DNA of 64,000 bases from Rhodobiaceae bacterium (GTDB lineage Bacteria; Pseudomonadota; Alphaproteobacteria; Parvibaculales; Parvibaculaceae), in contig JAAWWE010000002.1 in the NCBI GenBank assembly GCA_021404525.1, positions 124,001-188,000 on the forward strand. Direction: 5' to 3'. This document shows positions 1 through 7,577 of this stretch, in pieces. The notes below the pieces were generated by a model that ran no database searches, was not told the origin of the DNA, and saw only the letters and a list, made by a program, of their open reading frames with translations. A program made the position numbers and the translations under genes. Position 1 is the stretch's first letter. Each line of letters opens with the position of its first letter.

Positions 1-565
1 TCCCTTTAAGGTGTGTGACGTGGTGGCAATGGGGCGTGATCCTTTCCGCGGATCGGTTGACGCGTCAGCCAATAGAGAAGCTGTCGACTGGGCGCTTGAA
101 GAAACCGACATTAGACACCTTGCGGACCGGGTTTATACGCAACTGTCGGGTGGAGAGCAGCAACGTGTTCAGCTCGCCCGTGTTCTTGCTCAGGTCTGGC
201 GGGAAACAGACGAAGAAGCTCGTTTTCTCTTGTTGGATGAGCCGACCTCCAGCCTTGATCTTGCCCACCAGCACTCGGTCCTTCATCTGGCAAGCAGGCT
301 TGCTGATAAAGGGGTTGGGGTCGTCGCGGTCGTTCATGATCTCAATCTTGCAGCACTCTACGCCACGCGCGTCGTGATCCTGTCTGCTGGGTGTGTTGTC
401 GCTGAAGGTACGCCAGATGACGTGCTTCAACCGTCATTGATTGCGGATGTGTTTGATCTTTCTGTCCACCGGGTCGCAGACCCAGATAGTGGTCGCAAAC
501 TGATAGTGCCGACAGGCAATCACCGGCGAAGTGCTGCGGTGATTGAAATTCGGCGCGCTCTGTGA
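1..565 (+). CDS. hmuV: Haem/iron-complex ABC transporter ATP-binding protein, 5' end outside window
   Basis: ATPase subunit that powers uptake of haem or a related iron complex through an inner-membrane permease. The frame is open to the left edge (P-F-K before the first usable GTG at 11), so the Walker A half lies upstream. Visible are the ABC signature LSGGEQQRVQLARVL, Walker B FLLLDEPTSSLD and the H-loop histidine in VVHDLNLAA. The residues FPFKVCDVVAMGRDPF match the region after the Q-loop in HmuV/FecE/BtuD-type ATPases. It is followed at once by ExbB, two ExbD and TonB genes, which favours a haem-uptake locus. HmuV is preferred over a siderophore or cobalamin ATPase from this context; the exact substrate is inferred. 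Confidence 0.85.
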   Translation, partial: PFKVCDVVAMGRDPFRGSVDASANREAVDWALEETDIRHLADRVYTQLSGGEQQRVQLARVLAQVWRETDEEARFLLLDEPTSSLDLAHQHSVLHLASRLADKGVGVVAVVHDLNLAALYATRVVILSAGCVVAEGTPDDVLQPSLIADVFDLSVHRVADPDSGRKLIVPTGNHRRSAAVIEIRRAL

Positions 566-581
566 ACGTGGAGATTTGACG

Positions 582-1229
582 ATGGAAGAAATGGTGCTTA
601 GCTCTAGCCTACCTGAAGCGTCAATCGTTGAGCCTGGTGCAGTCGATGTAATGACGGCAGCAATGGATTTTGTGCATGCAGGCGGGCCGGTTCTTTATCT
701 TCTTGCAGCACTTTCTTTCGCTACTCTTGTCCTGATTTTCGCAAAAGTGATGCAGTTTTCATCGGCGCGTTTGGGAGAGCGATCAAAGCGTGGAGCCTTG
801 GCGCGTGTCCGCGCAGCAACGCAAGCCGCCGTCGACGCGATGAAAGAAGAAAAGCACATTGAGAGAGCTGGATTTCGTGCCGCCCGCCGTGAGCTCAGAC
901 CGCTGGAGGGCGGGCTTGGTCTGCTTGGATTGATTGCTATGTTGAGCCCTCTTATCGGTCTTCTGGGCACTGTGGTTGGCATGATCGATGCGTTCCGTGC
1001 GCTGTCGGAAGCAGGTGGAGCGGTTGATCCCAGTCTTCTATCAGCAGGTATCTGGGTGGCTCTGCTTACTACAGCGGCCGGTCTCATTGTTGCGATCCCG
1101 GCAACGGTTGCGCATGGGTGGTTTGAGGGGCGTTTGACCCGCTTCGCTGACCTCGCAGAACAGGCGATAGGCGAGCTGGCAGAGGTTCGCAGAGATATCC
1201 CCCAGCGCCTTGGTGTGGCCGCAGACTGA
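582..1229 (+). CDS. exbB: ExbB/TolQ-type proton channel subunit
   Basis: Inner-membrane MotA/TolQ/ExbB-family protein (215 aa) that forms the proton channel with ExbD and energises TonB. Three hydrophobic segments are visible: GGPVLYLLAALSFATLVLIF near the N terminus and two in the C-terminal half, including LLGLIAMLSPLIGLLGTVVG, the conserved family core, and VALLTTAAGLIVAIPATVAH. I chose ATG 582 because GTGGAG lies about 8 nt upstream; a TTG at 543 would overlap the ATPase gene. The gene is 12 nt from exbD, so co-transcription is likely. The role in haem uptake is inferred from the neighbours. Confidence 0.88.
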   Translation: MEEMVLSSSLPEASIVEPGAVDVMTAAMDFVHAGGPVLYLLAALSFATLVLIFAKVMQFSSARLGERSKRGALARVRAATQAAVDAMKEEKHIERAGFRAARRELRPLEGGLGLLGLIAMLSPLIGLLGTVVGMIDAFRALSEAGGAVDPSLLSAGIWVALLTTAAGLIVAIPATVAHGWFEGRLTRFADLAEQAIGELAEVRRDIPQRLGVAAD

Positions 1230-1241
1230 GGAGGGGCGTTC

Positions 1242-1643
1242 ATGGTTTTGCGTCACCCCCGGCCGAAGCTGGTTTTGAGTCTGACACCGCTTATTGACGT
1301 CGTCTTCATCTTGCTCATCTTTTTCATGCTGGCATCTCAATTTGTCGATTGGCGTCAGATCGAGCTGACGCCACAGGCGCAGCTCTCGAGCGAGGTAAGT
1401 GACGAGCAGACTTCCGCATTGCGGCTGTTGAATGATGGTTCCTTCCTGGTGAATGGCCAGGTGTATGAGAAACTCTCTGCTGCAATTCATGCGTTGAAGA
1501 CTGAGGGGCATAACACAACCATCTTTCTTGAACCGGAAGGTGAGGTTGAGATCCAGCATGTGGTCGATGTGATCGAAGGTCTGAATGGTGCCGGTCTTCA
1601 CAAGGTCCAGCTTTCCGAGGCTGAAGAGCAGGCGTTCCAATGA
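1242..1643 (+). CDS. exbD: ExbD/TolR biopolymer transport protein, first copy
   Basis: ExbD-family protein of 133 aa with one N-terminal membrane anchor and a periplasmic domain. The anchor contains LTPLIDVVFILLIFFML, carrying the conserved aspartate that relays protons in ExbD/TolR. A strong GAGGAGGGG precedes ATG 1242. The stop codon overlaps the start of the second exbD by 4 nt (ATGA), showing translational coupling. It is expected to work with the upstream ExbB and downstream TonB. Confidence 0.88.
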   Translation: MVLRHPRPKLVLSLTPLIDVVFILLIFFMLASQFVDWRQIELTPQAQLSSEVSDEQTSALRLLNDGSFLVNGQVYEKLSAAIHALKTEGHNTTIFLEPEGEVEIQHVVDVIEGLNGAGLHKVQLSEAEEQAFQ

Positions 1644-2044
1644 AAACTCTGCGTTCAAAAAAAACGGGGCATAAGCCAGATGGCACTCTGCCGTTGATCA
1701 ATATTGTTCTGCTGTTGGTTCTCGCTTTCATGATGGCGGGTACCTTTGCTGAGCCTCTGCCGCCGGAATTTTCTCCCCTTCGGTCGGGAGATGCCCTTTC
1801 TAGGGAAGACCCGCTGGAACCCGCCATTTTGACAATGGATGCGAAGGGGACCTTCTCACACGAGGGACTTGCCCTGGCCGATGATGCGGTGGATGGTTTT
1901 CTCAACACTCTTGGTCGAGATGATAGGGTTTTGGAAGTGCGCGCGGATGCGCGGAGCCCTGCGGTTCAGGTTATTCGGCTTCTACGGTCTGCGGAAAGTG
2001 CAGACATCCGGGATGTGCAAATTGTCACGCTGGGCCGAAAATGA
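1640..2044 (+). CDS. ExbD/TolR-like protein, second copy with Asn at the proton-relay position
   Basis: A second ExbD-family protein, 134 aa, with an N-terminal anchor (PLINIVLLLVLAFMMAGTF) and a periplasmic C-terminal domain. The aspartate of the first copy (PLIDVV) is replaced by asparagine (PLINIV), so this subunit probably cannot relay protons itself and may be structural in a mixed ExbD assembly. It overlaps the first exbD by 4 nt and tonB by 4 nt (ATGA at both junctions), so all three are translationally coupled. Paired ExbD genes are common in alphaproteobacterial haem loci; the functional consequence of the Asn is inferred. Confidence 0.82.
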   Translation: MKTLRSKKTGHKPDGTLPLINIVLLLVLAFMMAGTFAEPLPPEFSPLRSGDALSREDPLEPAILTMDAKGTFSHEGLALADDAVDGFLNTLGRDDRVLEVRADARSPAVQVIRLLRSAESADIRDVQIVTLGRK

Positions 2045-2880
2045 CCCCGGTTTTGGCAAAATCTACTCCTTCGCTCGGGCGGTATGTGCCGGTCGCCGCC
2101 TTGTTTTCCATTGGGATATATGCCGCCGTCGTGGGTTTTCTTTTTCTGACACCTGAGCAGAGCGGCGGGGCAGGCGGCCAGGTTGTAGGTCAGTTAAGCG
2201 TGAGCTTGGGTGGATCAGGTGCGGTAGGCCAGCCGCAACAAACGCCAACGGAACCTATCTTGGAAACATCTAATGTACCGCCTGCACCAAGGTTGGAGCG
2301 CCAACGACAGCCAGTGGTTCAACCGGTTGCGCCGGCGCCACGGGTAGTCGCACAACCGCAACGGGCTATGGCGGCCGAGGCACCGAAGTTGCGAGTCATG
2401 CAGACTGAGCAAGTTGTCCTTCAACCGGCGGAAGCTCCGCGTGTCGGCGCGCCAGAAGAGACGTTACCATCGATGACACCACAGACGGGCGAGCAGGGAG
2501 ATGGCAACTCTGTTGGATCAGCAAGTGCGGGCGCGCCCAGCCTTGGTGAAGGGGCCGCCTCGGAGACTGCGGGGATTGGTTCAGCGGACGCTCGAGCAGG
2601 TGACCAACGTGATGCGTACCTCGCCATGATCCGCCAGCGTATTGAAGAAAACCGAACATACCCTTCAGCTGCGCGTCGCAGACGGGAAGAGGGAATGGTA
2701 ACCCTCGCAATTAGCATTGATGGTCAAGGAAATTTGAGTCAGATTGAAATCATCACGGGCGCTGGCTCGTTTCACCTGGATCGCGCCGCTAAGCGCATGG
2801 TTGAGAAGTCGGCGCCGTTTCCGGCACCTCCTGTCACGCCCTTTGCGACAAGGATACCTATTGTTTTTGCATTAAATTAA
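2041..2880 (+). CDS. tonB: TonB-family energy transducer
   Basis: Inner-membrane anchored protein (279 aa) that spans the periplasm and passes energy from ExbBD to outer-membrane receptors. An N-terminal membrane segment (VAALFSIGIYAAVVGFLFL) is followed by a long Pro/Gln/Ala-rich linker and a C-terminal TonB domain from about residue 195, with the typical YPSAARRRREEGMVTLAISI pattern and a PFPAPP motif near the end. The start overlaps the previous stop by 4 nt. It closes the haem-uptake operon. No TonB-dependent receptor is visible in the window; it would be expected upstream. Confidence 0.88.
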   Translation: MTPVLAKSTPSLGRYVPVAALFSIGIYAAVVGFLFLTPEQSGGAGGQVVGQLSVSLGGSGAVGQPQQTPTEPILETSNVPPAPRLERQRQPVVQPVAPAPRVVAQPQRAMAAEAPKLRVMQTEQVVLQPAEAPRVGAPEETLPSMTPQTGEQGDGNSVGSASAGAPSLGEGAASETAGIGSADARAGDQRDAYLAMIRQRIEENRTYPSAARRRREEGMVTLAISIDGQGNLSQIEIITGAGSFHLDRAAKRMVEKSAPFPAPPVTPFATRIPIVFALN

Positions 2881-2932
2881 CGCGTGCGGCTCTGACCCAT
2901 TCCGACAGTTCCTTCATCGCTAATCAGGCTCT

Positions 2933-2984
2933 AAAAAAAGGGCCCCGGTCTATCGCCAACCAGTGATATTCCGGGGCCCGTTTC
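2933..2984 (-). terminator. Rho-independent terminator, mainly for the minus strand
   Basis: Perfect 9-bp arms GGGCCCCGG (2940-2948) and CCGGGGCCC (2971-2979) form a stem. Read on the minus strand it is followed by seven T (A-run at 2933-2939), a good terminator for the flavin oxidoreductase gene ending at 3007. On the plus strand only a short CGTTT follows, so it may also stop tonB transcription less efficiently. Confidence 0.8.
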
Positions 2985-3006
2985 GGTTGCTAATGCCTAT
3001 GGGTGG

Positions 3007-4092
3007 TCAGGCTGCTGAAGCTGTGTCTGCTTCCCACTCGCGGACAACAGGGAGCACCTTCTCCGCAAAAAGACGCATGCTTGACTGCACGTCCTTCTTC
3101 TCCAGGTTCGAAAAGCGGAAACAACAGTTGAGCGAGAAAGGCCCCAGGACTTTTCTGCGATGTTCCAGCTTGGCGATGATCTGATCCGGCGTGCCGTAGG
3201 CCTGCTGATCCACATAAGATCTCACCTGATCTTCAAGGCCAATATCTTTCAGCATTTCTGCCGCCTGGCCGTAAGATTCGTAGCCTTTCATTTTGGCAAA
3301 GTGTTCGCCCATCAGGTCATAGTGCTGCATAACCTGTGAATAGTAGGCCGCAATGTTTTCAAATCCCTTTTCCTCTGCTTCGTCTGCATCTTCCGAGCAG
3401 AAAACAAAATCAGCGAAACGGGGTGGCGGCGACGCATGCCCATGGTGTTCTTTGAAGGCATCGCGGTAACGATCCAGATCCGGGAGAAGCGCTTCCACTG
3501 GCTTTTGAGTGAACATCATAACGCCCACACCTAGCTTCGCGGCTTGCAGCGCCGAGTCCGGGGACATTGCCACAGAGAGCGCCCGACCTTTGAAAGACTT
3601 TGTTGGAGCGGGTCGCACGTCTGTTGCCGCCCGTTTCCAGAACTTGCCATCGGCGGAAAGTTTTCCGGTTTCCAGCCCACGCAGAATGATCTCAGCTGCT
3701 TCATCGAACCGTTCCCGAGCTTCATCCATCGGAATGCCCATAGGACCATATTCATCTTTGGAAAGGCCTCGGCCCATGCCGAAAAGCGCACGGCCATTGC
3801 ACATAATGTCCAGCATGATCATCTTTTCGACCACGCGGTAGGGATCGTTCCATGGCAGAATAACAGCGCCTGTGCCCAGTTGGATCTGTTTGGTCTGTGG
3901 TGCCACATAGCTCAGAAACTGCATATTGTCGGGGCAAAATGCATAGTCGGCAAAGTGATGCTCCACAGGCCAAAGCTCATCAAAACCGAGTTCATCGGCC
4001 AGGACGGCATTTTCCGCTTCTTCCTGGAAAACCTGAGAATCCGGCACCCGTTTCATGTAGTTCTGAAAAACCATCTGAAGTCCCACACGCAT
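3007..4092 (-). CDS. LLM-class (luciferase-like) flavin-dependent oxidoreductase
   Basis: Bacterial-luciferase-like TIM-barrel protein (361 aa) expected to use reduced flavin, either as an FMN/FMNH2-dependent monooxygenase or an F420-like enzyme. Typical features are the N-terminal MRVGLQMVFQ strand, ELGFDELWPVEHH, GTGAVILPWNDPYRVVE and GRALFGMGRG. I chose ATG 4092 because GGGAGAAG stands just upstream; a longer frame to 4152 exists but adds residues without family character. It is divergent from the LAL regulator at 4270, and palindromic sites lie between them, so it may share its regulation. The substrate cannot be read from sequence. Confidence 0.85.
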   Translation of the reverse strand: MRVGLQMVFQNYMKRVPDSQVFQEEAENAVLADELGFDELWPVEHHFADYAFCPDNMQFLSYVAPQTKQIQLGTGAVILPWNDPYRVVEKMIMLDIMCNGRALFGMGRGLSKDEYGPMGIPMDEARERFDEAAEIILRGLETGKLSADGKFWKRAATDVRPAPTKSFKGRALSVAMSPDSALQAAKLGVGVMMFTQKPVEALLPDLDRYRDAFKEHHGHASPPPRFADFVFCSEDADEAEEKGFENIAAYYSQVMQHYDLMGEHFAKMKGYESYGQAAEMLKDIGLEDQVRSYVDQQAYGTPDQIIAKLEHRRKVLGPFSLNCCFRFSNLEKKDVQSSMRLFAEKVLPVVREWEADTASAA

Positions 4093-4171
4093 TTTCTTCT
4101 CCCATGTGTGCAAATGCGGCGCCTGATCGCCCGCGTGACCCATAGTTTTCAACGCTGATCAGGCGGAGGGT

Positions 4172-4189
4172 GCCACCAATTTGGGTGGG
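4172..4189. promoter_or_regulatory. Candidate operator, palindrome copy 1
   Basis: GCCACC-AATTTG-GGTGGG, a near-perfect 18-bp inverted repeat in the divergent region between the flavin oxidoreductase and the LAL regulator. It shares arms with copies at 4225 and 6993, which suggests binding sites for one regulator, most simply the LAL protein encoded between them. Binding is inferred. Confidence 0.55.
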
Positions 4190-4224
4190 TGTTGGTGGTT
4201 TGATGCCGTTAGAGTGGCTCCATA

Positions 4225-4240
4225 CCCACCTATTGGTAGG
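4225..4240. promoter_or_regulatory. Candidate operator, palindrome copy 2
   Basis: CCCACC-TATT-GGTAGG, an inverted repeat with the same CCACC/GGTGG-type arms as the copies at 4172 and 6993 but a 4-nt instead of 6-nt centre. It ends 30 nt before the regulator start codon, so it could overlap that promoter. Confidence 0.5.
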
Positions 4241-4269
4241 CAGGATTGTCTTGGAGGCGCAGATTACGC

Positions 4270-6990
4270 ATGGAGCAGGTTCTGGATTCAGCCAGGTTTC
4301 GACCGCCCCATGTCAGGGGATATGTGGTTTCACGTCCAAACTTGCAGGCAGCCCTCGATGGTAGAACCCGCGCGCTGTTGACATTGGCTCATGCGCCTGC
4401 GGGGTATGGGAAGACTATTCTCCTGACTGAACGGTACAGAGTGCTGGTTGGCCGTGGAGAGGTGTGCGTCTGGGTTTCGTTGGACGATATGGATGCCGAT
4501 CCTCAGACGCTGCTGACGTCGATCATTGCGGCATCTGGAATTGCTGATGCTCGGTACGAAGGTTTTGCGGCTGAATTCTTGAAAGCTGGCGGTGGCTCCG
4601 CACCGGAGATGGTCTTGAGCGCGCTCATGAATGTAGTCGACCAGGTAGGCGTTAATGTCACTTTATTCCTGGAAGACTTCCACACGATCGAGAACGTAGA
4701 GACGATCTCCCTTGTTGAGGTCATCCTGAAATATGCGCCTGCGAACTTTTGCCTGGTGGTGTCGAGCCGCAGCGTGCCCGATCTAAATATCGCAGCACTA
4801 AAAGTTCGTGACCAGGTTGTTGAGATGAGCGCGCGAGACTTGCGGTTTAGCGAATCCGAAGCCCGAGAGTTTTTGGGTGACGGTTACGGTTTAGCTGTGG
4901 ACCAGAGCCAATTGGGCGCAATCCACCGCTACACAGATGGCTGGGCAATTGGATTGCAGGTCGCAGCGATTGCATCTTCTAACTCCAACGAACTTGATCG
5001 CTTTATCGAGAATTTCACGGCAGGAAATGCCGATGTGATGGAGTTTCTGGCGCGCGATGTGATTGGAAACCTATCCGACAGTACGAAAAAGTTCCTCGGC
5101 GATACCGCTGACCTTGACCTTCTTGTGCCAGAGCTTTGTGATGTGGTCACTGAATCTAGTGATAGTGATGCAAAACTTGAGGAGCTTGTCCGCCTCAACT
5201 TGTTTCTTCAACCTGTGGGGGAAGAGGCCGGTTGGTATCGATATCACCATCTTTTCAGGGATTTTCTGAAGCAACACTTTCAAGCAGATGAGCCGACGAG
5301 CAAGCGTCGTCATACATTGGCCCACGGCTGGTATTGTTCAAAAGGGTTGGACGAGCAGGCTATCAATCACGCGCTACGGGCTGAGCTGTGGGAGGAAGCA
5401 GCGGTTGCTATGGAGAGGGTGTGGCGCTCTTTCCTGAGCCTGTACCGCATTGGCCAATTGGAAGGTTGGATACGGCGTTTGCCTGAGGGCATCGTGTCTC
5501 AACATCCGGAATTGCGGATCGCGCTTGCCTGGACACTCCTGCTTGGTCGTCGGGTCGGCGATGCCCGGAATGTTCTCAAGACATTGGATGTGCCGACGGT
5601 CCGAACAGATGAGGGAAGGGAGCCGCTTGTGCTTCCATCTGATCCGCTTGAACTTGAAACTTTCCTGCTTGACGCCGCCATCGACTATGTCGCCGACGAT
5701 ATAGATGCAATCGCCTATCTCAGTGAGTTGGACATGACGGGCATTGAGCGGCTGTCTCCATTTCATCAGGGCATTTTGTTGGATGTTGTTATTTATGCCC
5801 ACATTTTTTCCGGGAGTATGGACAAAGCGTCGCGATTGGCTGAGTTCGCCACCAATCTTCAATTGGAATCCCAGAACTTTTTGGGAGCGATATACGCGAG
5901 CGTGTTGAAGGGCGTCGGATATAACATTTCCGGCGATCTCGATGCAGCGCGCAACACATTCCTGTCGATTTCAGAGCTGGCAACGGCGAACTTTCAATCC
6001 GATTTTCCGATGCCCCATGCGTTCCTTGCTGAGATTGATTATGAGCGAAACGATCTTGATGCCGCTGAGGCGCAGCTTCACCTCGCCGCGGGTACGCATA
6101 ACAGGTCTTCTGCGATTGATGCGGTGATCGCTTATTTTCTGACAGATGCTCGACATGTCCGGGCAAAATATGGGGCGCGAGAAGCGTTGGACGTCCTTGC
6201 CAAGGCGGAAATTGTCGGCAAGCAGGAAGGGCATAAACGGTTACTGGTTCATGCGCTTGCTGAACGTGTTGTGTGCCTGGCATCGTTAGGACGGCGCGAT
6301 GATGCCGCTGCTATTGTCGATGAGCTTGATCAGATCACCCAGACAGACAAAGAGATTTCGCATCGCACCTGGCCTCGATTGCGAAGTCAGTTCGTCAGGG
6401 CGAAGGCCTTGTTGCTCAGTTTAGAGGGACACATAGAGGAGGCCAGAAGTCTTCTTGCTCCCTTTCTGGTGGAAGCTGAGGCGGCAGGGCGGGTGGGCGC
6501 GCTAATTAAGTTTCTTCTCTCTGACGCCCGTGCCCTGGCGATGGCGAATAAAGAGGATCGGGCCATTCGGCAGCTGGCCAAAGCGATTTCACGGGGGGCA
6601 TCAGGACGTTATCTCAGGGTGTTTCTCGATCAGCTCTGGGGTGCTGAAGATCTGGTGCGAGAAACGATCCGACGTATCGATCAGGGGCGGATGAGGGGGA
6701 TTTCGCCCGTGCCGCAGGTGTATCTGGCAGAACTTGCGTCATTATTCGACCTGGAATTGAGGGCGGGCCAGGAGGCGGAGCTTTCAGCGCCGATCGAGCC
6801 GCTTACCGCCAGGGAAAAGACCCTTCTTCTTGCGCTCAAAGCAGGCAAAACCAACAAGCAGATCGCTCATGAGACTGGGATCACGCAGAACACCGTTGCG
6901 TGGCATCTCAAAAACCTGTTTGCGAAGCTAAATGTGAATAATCGCACCGCGGCAGCAAATGCGGCGCAGTTTCTGGATCTTGCCGACTAA
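4270..6990 (+). CDS. LAL-type (MalT-like) LuxR family transcriptional regulator
   Basis: Large STAND-type regulator, 906 aa. Near the N terminus is a P-loop APAGYGKT (residues 42-49) and a Walker B-like VTLFLEDFH; the middle is a long helical, TPR-like sensor region; the C terminus has a LuxR helix-turn-helix with LTAREKTLLLALKAGKTNKQ and NTVAWHLKNLFAKLNVNNRT. Such MalT/AlkS-type proteins activate genes after binding an inducer and ATP. ATG 4270 was chosen; a GGAGG lies 12 nt upstream, somewhat far, and a TTG at 4246 is the alternative. Related palindromes lie before (4172, 4225) and after (6993) the gene, suggesting control of itself and of the downstream DUF3237-P450-SDR genes. Confidence 0.85.
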   Translation: MEQVLDSARFRPPHVRGYVVSRPNLQAALDGRTRALLTLAHAPAGYGKTILLTERYRVLVGRGEVCVWVSLDDMDADPQTLLTSIIAASGIADARYEGFAAEFLKAGGGSAPEMVLSALMNVVDQVGVNVTLFLEDFHTIENVETISLVEVILKYAPANFCLVVSSRSVPDLNIAALKVRDQVVEMSARDLRFSESEAREFLGDGYGLAVDQSQLGAIHRYTDGWAIGLQVAAIASSNSNELDRFIENFTAGNADVMEFLARDVIGNLSDSTKKFLGDTADLDLLVPELCDVVTESSDSDAKLEELVRLNLFLQPVGEEAGWYRYHHLFRDFLKQHFQADEPTSKRRHTLAHGWYCSKGLDEQAINHALRAELWEEAAVAMERVWRSFLSLYRIGQLEGWIRRLPEGIVSQHPELRIALAWTLLLGRRVGDARNVLKTLDVPTVRTDEGREPLVLPSDPLELETFLLDAAIDYVADDIDAIAYLSELDMTGIERLSPFHQGILLDVVIYAHIFSGSMDKASRLAEFATNLQLESQNFLGAIYASVLKGVGYNISGDLDAARNTFLSISELATANFQSDFPMPHAFLAEIDYERNDLDAAEAQLHLAAGTHNRSSAIDAVIAYFLTDARHVRAKYGAREALDVLAKAEIVGKQEGHKRLLVHALAERVVCLASLGRRDDAAAIVDELDQITQTDKEISHRTWPRLRSQFVRAKALLLSLEGHIEEARSLLAPFLVEAEAAGRVGALIKFLLSDARALAMANKEDRAIRQLAKAISRGASGRYLRVFLDQLWGAEDLVRETIRRIDQGRMRGISPVPQVYLAELASLFDLELRAGQEAELSAPIEPLTAREKTLLLALKAGKTNKQIAHETGITQNTVAWHLKNLFAKLNVNNRTAAANAAQFLDLAD

Positions 6991-6992
6991 AG

Positions 6993-7010
6993 CCCACCAA
7001 TACTGGTGGG
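6993..7010. promoter_or_regulatory. Candidate operator, palindrome copy 3
   Basis: CCCACC-AATACT-GGTGGG, perfect 6-bp arms around a 6-nt centre, 2 nt after the LAL stop and 65 nt before the DUF3237 start. It lies where an operator or activator site of the P450 operon would be. A transcript hairpin is the alternative, but no T-run follows. Confidence 0.6.
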
Positions 7011-7074
7011 TTGGAACCCTCCAAAACCGGTCAGCTTCCTCCCTGGCGATGATGGTCAACGGGAGGACTTATCC

Positions 7075-7554
7075 ATGGGTACAGCAACAATGTCGGAACC
7101 GGGCGTGGTGCCGGCGCCAAAACTGGAATATGCGTTCACTTGGGACGCTGTTGCGGCGCCTGTCCACAATGTGGGCACGCAGATGGTCTGGAATGTGACC
7201 CAGATTGATATGAAGGGCCCGGGCATTGAAGGGAAGGTCGTCGCGCCTGCGGGCGATTGGATCACCATTATGCCGAATGGCGTCTGGTATCTCGACGTCA
7301 GATTCTCTGTTGAGCTGGACGACGGTGAGCACGCCTATTGCCACTATAACGGCATTGGCGATTTGACCGCGGAGCAGATCGCGACGATCGAAGCCGGGGG
7401 TACGATTCCCGGGAATGAGATGTACTTCTATTCCACGCCCTATTTTCAGACAGACTCGAAGAAACACGCCTGGCTTGGCCGGCATGTCTTCCTGGGATGC
7501 ATGCGGGAATTTGGCAGCGGAAAAGTGCTCTATGACGTTTTCAAAGTGGGCTGA
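7075..7554 (+). CDS. DUF3237 family protein
   Basis: A 159-aa protein of the DUF3237 family, whose members accompany degradative enzymes and lack an assigned reaction. Family hallmarks visible are GIEGKVVAPAGDWITIMPNG, WYLDVRFSVELDDGEHAYC and an aromatic-rich end with YFYSTPYFQTDSKKHAWLGR. I chose ATG 7075 with GGGAGG 9 nt upstream rather than an upstream start at 7006. It is the first gene of an apparent operon with a P450 (23-nt gap) and an SDR. A role in binding or isomerising the same substrate is a guess from context. Confidence 0.8.
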   Translation: MGTATMSEPGVVPAPKLEYAFTWDAVAAPVHNVGTQMVWNVTQIDMKGPGIEGKVVAPAGDWITIMPNGVWYLDVRFSVELDDGEHAYCHYNGIGDLTAEQIATIEAGGTIPGNEMYFYSTPYFQTDSKKHAWLGRHVFLGCMREFGSGKVLYDVFKVG

Positions 7555-7577
7555 AGACCTGGCCGGGAGGAAGAGAC

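Noticed and set aside
5071..6283. Several frames of 80-160 aa inside the LAL regulator gene, both strands
   Set aside because: Fully inside a strongly supported gene, without ribosome sites or recognisable domains.
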